Counted from the first letter of the stretch, positions 35,159 to 43,622 are shown. The stretch: DNA of 64,000 nt from UKL13-2 sp038321965 (GCA_038321965.1 JBBQFL010000017.1:15634-79633), one strand, 5' to 3'. The notes: generated from the letters alone by a model not told the origin. A program made the numbers and translations.

Positions 35159-36148
35159 CTAAGCGAAATGAGGTGCGTGCGCGACGTTGGCCGCAGGACG
35201 AACTATCCAGGGACCAGGCACGGTACGACTCGACGCCGCGGCAAGCGCAGCCGGGGCAGTCGGTTGCGCCGCGTGGAAATATAGACTTCCCATTGCGGTT
35301 GACACCGCCTTTTGCGTACTGCCGGTCGACTCAAGGGTGACGGCGTCGCTAGTCAGCATTTCGATGCCGACAATGGGCCGCATACACTGAATGCTACCGA
35401 ACAAGGTTGCGAATGACACATCGGCTGCGTCGCGCCCGGTGCCGATGCGGATCAGGCCCAGCACCGGCGTCATGCCGCTGGGATCAAACAGGTACCAACG
35501 ATTGCCCAAGAATACTTCGACGTACGCATGGAAGTCGGGCGGTCCCAATGCCGGGTCGGCGCCGAAGTCGGCACCGGTGACATAGCGAGCAGGAATATTC
35601 AGGGCGCGGCACATGGTAATCATCAGATGTGCATAGTCGCGGCAAACGCCGGCACGGGAATCAAAGGTCTCCATCGCACAGGTGGTTGCATTGGAAGCGC
35701 CGGGGTTGAAGCGCACATGTTGCGTCACCCATTCGCAGATCGCCGCCACACGGTGATAGCCAGGAATGACGTTACCAAAGATAGCCATCGCGATCCCGCG
35801 CATTTTGTCCGATGGGCAGAAGCGGCTGGGGAAAATGTATGGCACAACTTCTGACGGCAGGGATCGCACTGGACACTCTTCAACTGTTGCCGGGTCGCTG
35901 ATCACATGGTCCAGCTCTACCGATCCCGCATAGCTGACGGTCACCAGTCCGCCTTCGGTATATAGCCGATTGATACGGTTGGCAGTGAGGGGGTCGGTGA
36001 ATGTATACGATGGCGTGGCGCCCTCGACCGACAGGGTTTCGTGAATCACCCGTTGAGCGCGGGTTCGCGCGGGGCAAATGTTCAGCACGAAGTCGCTATG
36101 GCCAGCGGCTTCGTATTGCAGTTTTACGTGATAGTCCATGCGAACCAT
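35159..36148 (-). CDS. Transglutaminase-like protein
   Basis: A 329-residue protein with the bacterial transglutaminase-like N-terminal beta domain (residues 1-110) and the catalytic core. The triad is Cys near 168 (RAGVCRDYAHL), His near 206 (DFHAYVEVF) and Asp near 221 (LFDPSG). Family members act as cysteine proteases or amidases; the substrate is unknown. No signal peptide is visible at the ATG at 36146-36148, which AGGGAG precedes. A longer frame reaches 36337 but its N-terminus is not family-like. It follows the 36180-36386 gene by 31 bp. Confidence 0.9.
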   Translation of the reverse strand: MVRMDYHVKLQYEAAGHSDFVLNICPARTRAQRVIHETLSVEGATPSYTFTDPLTANRINRLYTEGGLVTVSYAGSVELDHVISDPATVEECPVRSLPSEVVPYIFPSRFCPSDKMRGIAMAIFGNVIPGYHRVAAICEWVTQHVRFNPGASNATTCAMETFDSRAGVCRDYAHLMITMCRALNIPARYVTGADFGADPALGPPDFHAYVEVFLGNRWYLFDPSGMTPVLGLIRIGTGRDAADVSFATLFGSIQCMRPIVGIEMLTSDAVTLESTGSTQKAVSTAMGSLYFHAAQPTAPAALAAASSRTVPGPWIVRPAANVAHAPHFA

Positions 36149-36179
36149 GAATTTCTCCCTAGTTGGTTTGTCGTCGGAA

Positions 36180-36386
36180 TTACGGGTTGATGTCGTTGTT
36201 CTCGAAAGCCATGACCGGCACCAGTTCCTCAAGGGCGTAGGCGAGTGCGGTGGCGGCGAAGCCGGCCAGCGCCAGCACCGCGGCAATTCTGCCCAGATGC
36301 GTAAGGATGGGCAGGACGTTCGGCATACAACCAACAATTGCCGTCAAGAGTGCGATTGCCGCAAATATGGCTGCGATGATTTTCAT
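36180..36386 (-). CDS. Small membrane protein of unknown function
   Basis: A 68-residue protein with two hydrophobic helices (residues 3-20 and 34-55) and an acidic tail (FENNDINP). LTAIVGC could also be read as a lipobox. GGAAGG precedes the ATG. It is first in the unit with the transglutaminase and the 34823 lipoprotein. A bipartite stress element ends 113 bp upstream, so this gene names the unit's promoter. Confidence 0.75.
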   Translation of the reverse strand: MKIIAAIFAAIALLTAIVGCMPNVLPILTHLGRIAAVLALAGFAATALAYALEELVPVMAFENNDINP

Positions 36387-36833
36387 GTGTTCACCTTCCG
36401 GTTGTTAAGGCAATAGCGCAGGTTTCTGTTTTTGGCACCACCAGATCTGCGCGATTCAATAGTTGATGGCGGGATCATAGAGAGCGCGCTTGTTGCGTGT
36501 TATCGGACAAGCCTGCGACTTCACGTAGGACGTGCGCGGACGCTGGAAGTTGGCCTGCATTGGATAGCCGTTTCGAGGTCGGGCACTAGCGCTCGCTATC
36601 AGTGTTTGTCCTACGCGACGTGGCGCGTTTGTGCGGCATCACCCTATCGGCTCCGATCCTTACAATCGGGCCTTCGAACGGCGAGTTGAGCTGTTGGGCG
36701 GCAAGGAGTGCGCATTGCAAACGACTATGTCCGGTATAGTATTTAGGGCCGTTGCCGTCACACTTGTCCAGTAGTCCTTCAGTTCGGCGCCCGTTTTCTT
36801 GCTGCGCTCTGCACCCACCGGTCGTCCCATTTC
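36387..36833. other. 447-bp divergent regulatory region
   Basis: Lies between the transglutaminase unit (minus) and the histidine kinase (plus). It holds stress element copy 4 (36500-36531) and a lone GTCCTAC at 36608-36614 facing the kinase. No coding frame is supported. Confidence 0.55.
36500..36531 (-). promoter_or_regulatory. Bipartite stress element, copy 4
   Basis: On the minus strand it reads GTCCTAC (36531-36525), 16 nt, then GTCCGATAA (36508-36500), the best match to the consensus. It ends 113 bp before the 36386 start. Confidence 0.65.
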
Positions 36834-38234
36834 ATGTCCCGACATTTACTCGATTCCCTGTACGACAAAATGCTGTCACGGCTGGGGCTGGGACTGCTGG
36901 CTCTAGCACTGGTCATCAATCTGTGTGCCCTGATGGCGGTCGATAAGGGAGTCAACGTACTTGATCAATCGCGCAAGCAGGAGATCCAGGCGCGTAACCG
37001 GCTCATCGAGCTTGTTGGTATTCAGTCGTTGTTGTTCGAGGCTGAAAGCGCGCAACGCGGCTTTCTATATACGGGCAACCCGGCGTACCTGGCCGCAATG
37101 ACCAGGAACGAGCCGCAGATTGCCGCCCGCCTCTCAAGGCTGCAAACGATGATCGACAGCAACCCATCGCAACAATCGTTGGCGGACCGGCTGCAAAAGA
37201 TTTCGGCCGAGAAATTTGCCGAAATGAATAAAGCCGTTGCCATCAAACAAATGGGCCAGGAAGATGCTGTGCGTGCACTGGTGATGACGGATCAGGGCAA
37301 AAAGCTGATGGAGGCGCTGGAAGCGGATATCTCGCAGGGCTTGCTGCTGCAGGAGCAGATACGGTCCGGCCTACTGTCAAAGGTGGATGACATTCAGTTG
37401 GCTATTCGCTGGGGTTTCGCTGCCATTTTGTTCATCAACGCGCTATTGATACTGGCGGGCGCCATGACGGTGATGCGCGACATGGGCAGGAAGCGTGCCG
37501 AACTGGTCCGGCTCGATGAACGCGCTGCCGGGCTGGCATCAGAGGTTGCACAGCGCGCAGAAGAATTGCGCGCACTCTCGGCCCATCTGATTCAGGTGCA
37601 GGAGAAGGAGCGTCACACCATTGCTCGTGAACTACACGATGAACTCGGCGGCACACTTTCTGCGGTGAAGATGGATATCCTGATGGGCCGCGACGCGGCT
37701 AGCAAACGGGGCGACGAAAAATCGGTCGCGCGCCTGCAGCGGGCGCTGGTTTCCATCGATAGCGGTGTGCAATTTACCCGGCGGCTGATTGAGGATCTTC
37801 GTCCGACCTTGCTCGATAACCTGGGCCTTGAAGCGGCGTTGCGATCCATGACTGAACAATTCAGCGAGCGTTGCAGTGTCTCCTGCAGCATTTCGCTGCC
37901 GGAGGGGGAATTGAACCTTACCTCGGCGCAATCCACGACCCTCTATCGCGTCTGTCAGGAATCGCTTACCAACGTAATGAAGTACGCCAAGGCCAAACAG
38001 GTGACGATCGCGCTGACCTGCGATGGATCGGTCTGGAGCCTGTTGCTAGCGGACGATGGCGTCGGTCTAGATACCACCAAACGCAACCGCTCTATCTCGC
38101 ACGGCCTGCTCGGCATGCGGGAGCGAATCGTGGCGCTAGGCGGAACGTTTGATATCCAGGGCCCAGCCGGGCAGGGTACGACGCTCAGCGCGACGTTCCC
38201 GGTGATCACGCAGGAAGAAACGACGCCCGCTTAG
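36834..38234 (+). CDS. CHASE3-type orphan histidine kinase (HisKA_3)
   Basis: A 466-residue inner-membrane kinase. One helix (about residues 15-35), a periplasmic CHASE3 sensor domain with the SAQRGFLYTGNPAYL signature, a second helix near 195-215, then a coiled coil. The HisKA_3 phospho-acceptor ERHTIARELHDELGG lies near 265-270. The HATPase has ADDGVGL and GLLGMRERI. Such kinases pair with NarL/FixJ regulators. None is adjacent; the nearest is at 7735-8373. Confidence 0.92.
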   Translation: MSRHLLDSLYDKMLSRLGLGLLALALVINLCALMAVDKGVNVLDQSRKQEIQARNRLIELVGIQSLLFEAESAQRGFLYTGNPAYLAAMTRNEPQIAARLSRLQTMIDSNPSQQSLADRLQKISAEKFAEMNKAVAIKQMGQEDAVRALVMTDQGKKLMEALEADISQGLLLQEQIRSGLLSKVDDIQLAIRWGFAAILFINALLILAGAMTVMRDMGRKRAELVRLDERAAGLASEVAQRAEELRALSAHLIQVQEKERHTIARELHDELGGTLSAVKMDILMGRDAASKRGDEKSVARLQRALVSIDSGVQFTRRLIEDLRPTLLDNLGLEAALRSMTEQFSERCSVSCSISLPEGELNLTSAQSTTLYRVCQESLTNVMKYAKAKQVTIALTCDGSVWSLLLADDGVGLDTTKRNRSISHGLLGMRERIVALGGTFDIQGPAGQGTTLSATFPVITQEETTPA

Positions 38235-38266
38235 CACTAGCGACGACGCCTTATGCGTCCGCGCCA

Positions 38267-38298
38267 GTCCTACAGTAATTGCCACGCTTGTCTGATAA
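38267..38298 (+). promoter_or_regulatory. Bipartite stress element, copy 5
   Basis: GTCCTAC (38267-38273), 16 nt, then GTCTGATAA (38290-38298). It ends 67 bp before the 38366 start. Closest to copy 4, with one transition in the second half. Confidence 0.6.
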
Positions 38299-38365
38299 CG
38301 CACGATGGCGCGTCGCCTTACGATGGCTGCATAACTTCAAACGCAATCATCAACACAGACTCCAC

Positions 38366-38587
38366 ATGCCAAACATGAACTCTTTCCTTACGACTGCAAC
38401 GCTGACTCTTGTGGCTGGCGCGGTACCCTTGGTGCCCATGTCCAGTTCCGTGGGCGCGTTGGTGGACACCATCGCCATCCTGATCGCCATTGCTGGTTCG
38501 GCCATCACTTTGTTGCTGTATTTCAGCCCTGACGAGAGCGGTCAGGCGGTCGCCACGCTAGCCCACAACGGAAAATTCTGCAATTAA
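38366..38587 (+). CDS. Small membrane protein of unknown function
   Basis: A 73-residue protein with hydrophobic helices near 8-25 and 31-52, then a polar tail (SPDESGQAVATLAHNGKF). ATG 38366 or 38375 could start it; neither has a strong ribosome site. It lies between the stress element and csbD, on the same strand as both. Confidence 0.6.
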   Translation: MPNMNSFLTTATLTLVAGAVPLVPMSSSVGALVDTIAILIAIAGSAITLLLYFSPDESGQAVATLAHNGKFCN

Positions 38588-38641
38588 TAACGGTGAGGTC
38601 CCAGCCACCGAGTTGAGTACCGCTGTGACCCGTACTTTGCA

Positions 38642-38750
38642 CCTGCAATCAACAAGGAGTTTGTAATGAACTGGAATCCTCTATCAGCCTTGACTACCCC
38701 CGTCACGCGACTGCCTGCAATCAACAAGGAGTTTGTAATGAACTGGAATC
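38642..38750 (+). repeat. Exact 37-bp direct repeat covering the csbD ribosome site and start
   Basis: The same 37 bases occur at 38642-38678 and 38714-38750, 72 bp apart. Each holds CAACAAGGAG, the spacer, ATG and the first codons (Met-Asn-Trp-Asn). Because the offset is 24 codons, the first ATG is in frame with csbD. Confidence 0.95.
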
Positions 38751-38968
38751 AGATCGAAGGTAACTGGAAACAATTTAAGGGCAAAGCCAAGGAGCAGTGG
38801 GGCAAACTCACCGATGATCAGCTCGACGTGATCGCCGGTAAGCGCGATCAGCTCGCAGGCAAGATACAGGAACAATACGGCTACACCAAGGAGCGCGCTG
38901 AAGAAGAGCTCGACCGCTGGGCCAAGTCGCATGTGCCCGCTGACGGCCAGTTGAAGCATAAGACTTGA
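38738..38968 (+). CDS. CsbD-family stress protein
   Basis: A 76-residue, highly charged helical protein. MNWNQIEGNWKQFKGK and the later KLTDDQLDVIAGKRDQL are the CsbD signature. Members rise under general stress; the mechanism is unknown. The family start is the second ATG (38738), with AAGGAG 7 nt upstream. The first copy of the duplicated start (38666) would add 24 residues (LSALTTPVTRLPA...) with no family match. Both starts may be used, giving two forms. Confidence 0.92.
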   Translation: MNWNQIEGNWKQFKGKAKEQWGKLTDDQLDVIAGKRDQLAGKIQEQYGYTKERAEEELDRWAKSHVPADGQLKHKT

Positions 38969-39044
38969 ATTCGCGTTTTCGCATTACCGCAACACCAAAT
39001 TTTTCGATTCACTTGACTCACTCAACCACCTCAAAGGAAAACAC

Positions 39045-39587
39045 ATGAACATCAAACCAGTTAACGCCCTCTTGGCCGCCGCACTCTGCACCATTGGTTT
39101 TTCGGCAAGTGCCGCAATCACCAAAGACGAGCACAAAGCTGCCGTGAAGAATGCCGAGACGGCCTATACAAACGCAAAAGCAACTTGTAAATCGCTGGCC
39201 GGTAACGCCAAGGATGTATGTATGGCCGAAGCGAAAGTCGAAAAGACCTATTCCATCGCCAAGACCGATGGTGACTTCAAGAATACGGCCAAGGCAATTT
39301 ATGACGGGCGCAAGGATGTCGCCAAGGCCGAGTACGACTTGGCCAAGACCAAATGTGCTGCGAAAGCCGGTAACGACAAGGATGTCTGCATCAAGGAAGC
39401 GAAAGCGATCGAAGTACGCGCCCTTGAAGACGCCAAGGCTGGTACCAAAATCAGCGAAGCCCGCGCCGATGCATCTGACGCAAAGCGTACTGCCGACTAC
39501 AAAGTTGCGCTCGAAAAATGTGACGCATTTGCGGGCGATGTCAAAGCAAATTGCGTAAAACAAGCCAAGACACAATACAAAATGTAA
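39045..39587 (+). CDS. Exported helical protein with three CX10C repeats
   Basis: A 180-residue protein. A signal peptide ends at SASA-AIT. The mature part is Lys/Ala-rich and helical. A unit with two cysteines 11 residues apart occurs three times: CKSLAGNAKDVC, CAAKAGNDKDVC and CDAFAGDVKANC, each followed by a KxAK/EAK helix. Disulfides within each hairpin are likely in the periplasm. Ribosome site AAAGGAAAA precedes the ATG. Family not recognised. A strong terminator follows at 39633. Confidence 0.82.
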   Translation: MNIKPVNALLAAALCTIGFSASAAITKDEHKAAVKNAETAYTNAKATCKSLAGNAKDVCMAEAKVEKTYSIAKTDGDFKNTAKAIYDGRKDVAKAEYDLAKTKCAAKAGNDKDVCIKEAKAIEVRALEDAKAGTKISEARADASDAKRTADYKVALEKCDAFAGDVKANCVKQAKTQYKM

Positions 39588-39632
39588 TTTCGAATTTAAG
39601 TCTCCCTTGTGGAGCCTTCCAGGCTCTACTTT

Positions 39633-39659
39633 AGCGGACCACTCGTGGTCCGCTTTTTT
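39633..39659 (+). terminator. Rho-independent terminator
   Basis: AGCGGACCAC (39633-39642) and GTGGTCCGCT (39645-39654) form a perfect stem and are followed by TTTTT. It ends the CX10C-protein transcript. Confidence 0.92.
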
Positions 39660-39775
39660 GTGTGCCTCATGCTCGCGTAGGGAACACGTCCTACACGCAT
39701 AACGGCGGCTCACGCATGGTATGTAAGGCGGTGCCGACAGACAATATCCAGGCATCACTAACTAAGGAGCACATC

Positions 39776-40291
39776 ATGAAAAAGTCCTTCATGCCCCGTC
39801 AAGCGTTGATCGTGGCAGTCATCGGTATCATGCTGTCTGCCTCAGGCTGCAACAAGTACACCGACTCTGGCCAGACCGTCGGCCAAAAGCTCGATGGCGC
39901 CATCGACAAGACAAACGCCAAGATCGCAGCGGCCAATGACAAGGTGGGAGAGAAAGTCTCTCAGGCGGGTGCCGTAGTTGCGAGTGCGAGTGAATCGATT
40001 TCCAACAAGGCCGGTTCGGCGTTGGAGAAAGCGGGCACCGCGGTGTTCACCAAGGTTGACCAGGTTGGCAATATCGTTGACGACTCCGCCATCACGGCGT
40101 CTATCAAAACTGATTTGTTGAAGGACCCTGGTTTGAGTGCCTTGACAATCGAGGTCAATACCGTGAAGGGTGAAGTGACGCTCAAGGGCAACGTTTCAAC
40201 GGATGCTCGTAAACAGCGCGCCGAAGCTATCGTCACAAATATCGTTGGCGTCACCAAAGTCAATAATCAGTTGAAAGTGACTGGTAGCTGA
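39776..40291 (+). CDS. BON-domain lipoprotein with helical spacer
   Basis: A 171-residue protein. The lipobox LSASGC gives the lipid anchor near Cys25. A charged helical region (residues 30-100, KLDGAIDKTNAKIAAANDK) precedes one BON domain (about 101-170: DDSAITASIKTDLLKDPGL, VTLKGNV, VGVTKVNNQLKV). AAGGAG lies 6 nt before the ATG at 39776. It is a second paralogue of the 9340-9660 protein, with an extra arm. GTCCTAC at 39688-39694 lies upstream, but its partner half is weak. Confidence 0.9.
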   Translation: MKKSFMPRQALIVAVIGIMLSASGCNKYTDSGQTVGQKLDGAIDKTNAKIAAANDKVGEKVSQAGAVVASASESISNKAGSALEKAGTAVFTKVDQVGNIVDDSAITASIKTDLLKDPGLSALTIEVNTVKGEVTLKGNVSTDARKQRAEAIVTNIVGVTKVNNQLKVTGS

Positions 40292-40380
40292 TATTTGGTC
40301 GGCAGTCGATGAGTTAGACGATGTGTTTCCTTTGCTCTAGACGTCGCAGACGCCAGACAAAGCAACAATTGTCGCCCAGC

Positions 40381-41331
40381 CTACTGCCGTACCTCTTCAA
40401 GAATCTGCGCAACGTTAACCGACCGCGCCTTTTCCCGAATCATAGGCAAGTACTGCCCCTGCATACGCTGTGCTTCACCGAGCAGCTGGGCATAAGTGTC
40501 CTTGAGTACCGCTGTCGAAAAGGTACGCCCACCGGCGTAATAGCGTCTGGCCAGATGACCCAAGGCATAGGTCGTGCCAAAGGACATGCCCGAACTCACC
40601 GTCTGCCTGGCGATGCCGCCAATAAGCCCGCCAATCAGGCCGCCGCCGAATACGTGCCCCAGCAGCTTTACGCCGATTTGCTCAACATATTGTGAAGCCA
40701 TGCCGACGCCGGCCGTCGCAAGAAAATCCTTGATATGGCCCTTGTCCAGCTCGAATCCGTAGGTCTTGCCGATGCGATAGACCATTTTCATCTGCAGGGG
40801 AATGATCGCCATCGAAGCAAGTGTTTCGGGTAGCAATTCCAGCGCGCCATTGAGGATGGCGTAATTGAGTATCACCTTACCCTGCTCGGAGACCGACATG
40901 CTTGACGCGAGCAGTGGTGGCTCCAGCGGTGATGATCGTGACAATGGCGCGGCAGTGAGCGCGGCCGAGTTTGCGGCGAACGTATTCGCTGCGTTGCTCG
41001 CGGCGGGATTCAATGCCAGCTTCGCACGCAGATTCGCGAGAAAGGCACGCTCGGCGTCGCTCTGAACGCCATCGGCATCGCATACGCTGACACAAAGTTC
41101 GAAAGCGAGGCACTTCGCCTCCGGCATATTCAATGCGGCGACGGCAGTATCAAGTGAAACGCGATTCAGAATCACATCCTGATAGATGGCGGCGATATTG
41201 ATTTCAGCGTCTTTCGACAGGGAGCTGGCGATGCGCTTCAACTCGTTGCGCTCGACTTCGCTATTGTCGCCGTCTGCAAACGCGGCCATGAGCGCAAGTG
41301 TGATGATGGCTTTGTTTTCTGTTTCGGTCAT
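40381..41331 (-). CDS. TerB-like protein with YcjF/DUF697-type domain
   Basis: A 316-residue protein. A TerB-like helical domain (residues 1-110: TLALMAAFADGDNSEVERNEL, CDADGVQSDAERAFL) has paired acidic motifs that may bind metal. A Ser/Ala linker and a DUF697/YcjF-like domain follow (IIPLQMKMVYRIGKTYGF, GVGMASQYVEQIGVKLLG), with a Gly-rich membrane-apt segment. Such proteins link to membrane stress and tellurite resistance; role inferred. The ATG at 41329-41331 is chosen over an upstream 17-codon extension. Confidence 0.82.
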   Translation of the reverse strand: MTETENKAIITLALMAAFADGDNSEVERNELKRIASSLSKDAEINIAAIYQDVILNRVSLDTAVAALNMPEAKCLAFELCVSVCDADGVQSDAERAFLANLRAKLALNPAASNAANTFAANSAALTAAPLSRSSPLEPPLLASSMSVSEQGKVILNYAILNGALELLPETLASMAIIPLQMKMVYRIGKTYGFELDKGHIKDFLATAGVGMASQYVEQIGVKLLGHVFGGGLIGGLIGGIARQTVSSGMSFGTTYALGHLARRYYAGGRTFSTAVLKDTYAQLLGEAQRMQGQYLPMIREKARSVNVAQILEEVRQ

Positions 41332-41532
41332 GTGTTGCTCCTGAAAATTGAAGGGCTGACGTGCTGTGACTTTCGACTGCATTGTCCATGAAAGTTCAAG
41401 ACGGAGAATTTCTTGCGATCCGAAACGACCTTAAGAAGTACGACAATGCCGGGCTGCGACTCAACGTCATCCGGATTGCGCGATAATCTGTGTGCTACTG
41501 TCCTTTTGTTCAACTCCTCTGCCCATACCACC

Positions 41533-42597
41533 ATGAAACTCTCCAGCGTTATCCTGATCGGCCTCATTCCGGCCATGCTTGGTACGGCAAATGCGCAGCG
41601 CGAAGTACCCTATGAGCCGACGCCAGCCGACGCCGTCAAGGCGAAAGAGCTTGCGGCGAAAGTTATTGGTGAGCTCGCCGCCAATTGTCCCGTCAAGCCG
41701 GTAAACGATTTGGATGCTCTGAAAACCTGTCGCGCGGCCTTGTTCCGCGATGGGTCAGCATTTCGCTCCAGTCTGAAAAGTTTCATTCTGTGGGGCCGCC
41801 CACCCGGTGGCGATATGAACGCCACGCTTAAGGAGTTCCGCGCCACACAATTTGGCAACGACGTATTCACCGGCGTCTATGCACCCATGTGGATGTGGGA
41901 CGGTAATTACGAGGTCGAGTACATCGTCAGGGACAAGGTGTATCGCATCATGGCCAGCGCCGCGTTTCGCAATGAACTCGATTACGGACAGTATCCGTAT
42001 CCCTTCTGGCATGAAGCCAAGAAATGGACGGACTACGAAGATGCCAATACGGTCGCGATCTGGGTTGATCCACGGACGATGAAGCTGTCGCAGTTCACGT
42101 TTTACAAACGTGCCGACAAGCCTGCGTTGGTCGCGTTGACGCGCAGGCATACACCGACGTTCGACGACAAATGGATGTGGGTCGATAGCAAGGGACAGCA
42201 GCAGCCTGCACCAACGCTATTTGTCGGCTTGTACAGCGACAAGAATCCTAACCTCGCCAAACTTGATGCGAGCTACAAGAAATTTGCGCTGACAATGCGC
42301 GACGCGCAGTGTGACTCCTGCCATGTACCGAACAATCCAGACAAGATGAAGCGCCTCGTGCTGTTACAGACACCGCTGCACGCTGCCAGCGAAATCGAGC
42401 GCGTGATCAAGGACATCAAACGCGACCGCATGCCGCTTGACGATACCGGTATTGAGAAGCCACTGGACGAAAAACTGAAGGCGCGTTTTCTAGACGATGC
42501 CGAGGAGTTTGCCGCAGTAGTGAAGGCAGCGCGTGAATGGGAGGCGGCGAATCCTGCGAAGGCATCGATGGGCCCGGCCACAACGCCACTCAGATAA
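41533..42597 (+). CDS. Exported protein with one c-type heme motif
   Basis: A 354-residue periplasmic protein. A signal peptide ends at TANA-QRE. Near residue 260 it has CDSCH, the CXXCH site for covalent heme c, then NPDKM where Met could be the sixth ligand. The rest is unrelated to known mono-heme cytochromes: an aromatic-rich domain (MWMWDGNYEVEYIV, YPYPFWHEAKKW). I do not recognise the family. It may be a redox sensor or a heme-bearing binding protein. The ATG at 41533 starts the signal peptide. Confidence 0.78.
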   Translation: MKLSSVILIGLIPAMLGTANAQREVPYEPTPADAVKAKELAAKVIGELAANCPVKPVNDLDALKTCRAALFRDGSAFRSSLKSFILWGRPPGGDMNATLKEFRATQFGNDVFTGVYAPMWMWDGNYEVEYIVRDKVYRIMASAAFRNELDYGQYPYPFWHEAKKWTDYEDANTVAIWVDPRTMKLSQFTFYKRADKPALVALTRRHTPTFDDKWMWVDSKGQQQPAPTLFVGLYSDKNPNLAKLDASYKKFALTMRDAQCDSCHVPNNPDKMKRLVLLQTPLHAASEIERVIKDIKRDRMPLDDTGIEKPLDEKLKARFLDDAEEFAAVVKAAREWEAANPAKASMGPATTPLR

Positions 42598-42615
42598 TGA
42601 AAATTATGTAATCTC

Positions 42616-42672
42616 AACACCAGCGCGGCTATCAGGGAAAAATGCCTGAAACACTCCACCAATGCTGGTGTT
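42616..42672 (+). repeat. Palindromic intergenic repeat, copy 5
   Basis: Outer arms AACACCAGC (42616-42624) and GCTGGTGTT (42664-42672) pair perfectly. Inside are CAGG...CCTGAAA and CACC-AAT. It sits between two convergent genes and may also end their transcripts. Confidence 0.65.
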
Positions 42673-42705
42673 TTCAAATCTCTGCGGCCGCCTTCGTCAG
42701 CCGGT

Positions 42706-43497
42706 TCACAACACCAACCCCCCGCTCCGCTTCCTGCTCAACTGTTCCATCATCCCGGCAATCGCCTGATCGAATCGCACCAATGTGCCGGTGAATTTGA
42801 TACCAGTTTCTTCAAACAGCCGCCGCGCATCGGCGCGAAGCATCGCCATCTCCAGCGCGACAGGTTCGCCGTTAACCGCAAAAGCGATCGCATTGCCGCC
42901 CTCGACGGGACCCAGCGCAAGCACACGACCATCAAATGCGGCGCGCAAATTCTCAAGCTGTTTTTTATAGCCGTGCGTGCGACCGAATAGATTGAGCACC
43001 AGCAGGCCGCGTTTGCTTAAACGTTTGCGACAATCGCGATAGAACACTTCGGTACCCAGCGCGCCAAAGCGCGCATTCTGGTCGTAACCATCGACCATCA
43101 CGCAATCGAATTTTTCCTTTCGCTCTTCGTGCATCCATGCAACGCCATCGCCAATCTGGATATCGATGCGCTCTCCATTGGCGGGCAGCTTGAAATTCTG
43201 CTGCGCCATGAATACGACGGCAGGATTGATTTCGACGATGGTCTGTTTGGCTTCTGGCCGATGCCGGTACCAGAACTTGGTGAGCGAAGCCGCGCCCAGG
43301 CCGATTTGTAAAATACGTTTGGGCCAATCAGCGTCTGGCCGCAGTAGCAAGCACGCCGCCATCTCGCGCGTGTATTCGAGCTCCAGCGCGTACGGGCGTG
43401 CAATGCGCATGGCTCCCTGCACCCATTCTGAGCCGAAATGCAAAAATCGAACACCGGATTCTTCGGAGGTTTCCAGTGTGTGGGCGGGCTTTTTCAA
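42706..43497 (-). CDS. Spermidine-synthase-like methyltransferase-fold protein
   Basis: A 263-residue Rossmann-fold protein. ILQIGLGAASLTKF is motif I; TIVEINPAVV and QIGDGVAWM bind the nucleoside part; MVDGYDQNA corresponds to the aminopropyltransferase catalytic region. Membership in the polyamine-synthase superfamily is clear; true substrates are not. The frame begins with TTG 43495-43497 without a ribosome site, but the N-terminus matches relatives. It is convergent with the preceding gene across a palindrome. Confidence 0.82.
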   Translation of the reverse strand: MKKPAHTLETSEESGVRFLHFGSEWVQGAMRIARPYALELEYTREMAACLLLRPDADWPKRILQIGLGAASLTKFWYRHRPEAKQTIVEINPAVVFMAQQNFKLPANGERIDIQIGDGVAWMHEERKEKFDCVMVDGYDQNARFGALGTEVFYRDCRKRLSKRGLLVLNLFGRTHGYKKQLENLRAAFDGRVLALGPVEGGNAIAFAVNGEPVALEMAMLRADARRLFEETGIKFTGTLVRFDQAIAGMMEQLSRKRSGGLVL

Positions 43498-43622
43498 TGC
43501 GATTGTATTGTTGATTTGTCAGTCAGGGGACGCCATATTACGCAGCTTCGCTGGCGCCTTGGGCATTTTTTGTCGTTTCATTGCCGTCAGCCGAGCACGG
43601 TTTTCGATCAACTTTACGATGC

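Noticed and set aside
36608..36640. GTCCTAC before the histidine kinase as a full stress element
   Set aside because: The second half GTGCGGCAT matches at 5 of 9 and the gene start is about 195 bp away.
39688..39719. GTCCTAC before the second BON lipoprotein as a stress element
   Set aside because: The second half at N16 reads CACGCATGG, too far from the consensus, though position and gene type fit.
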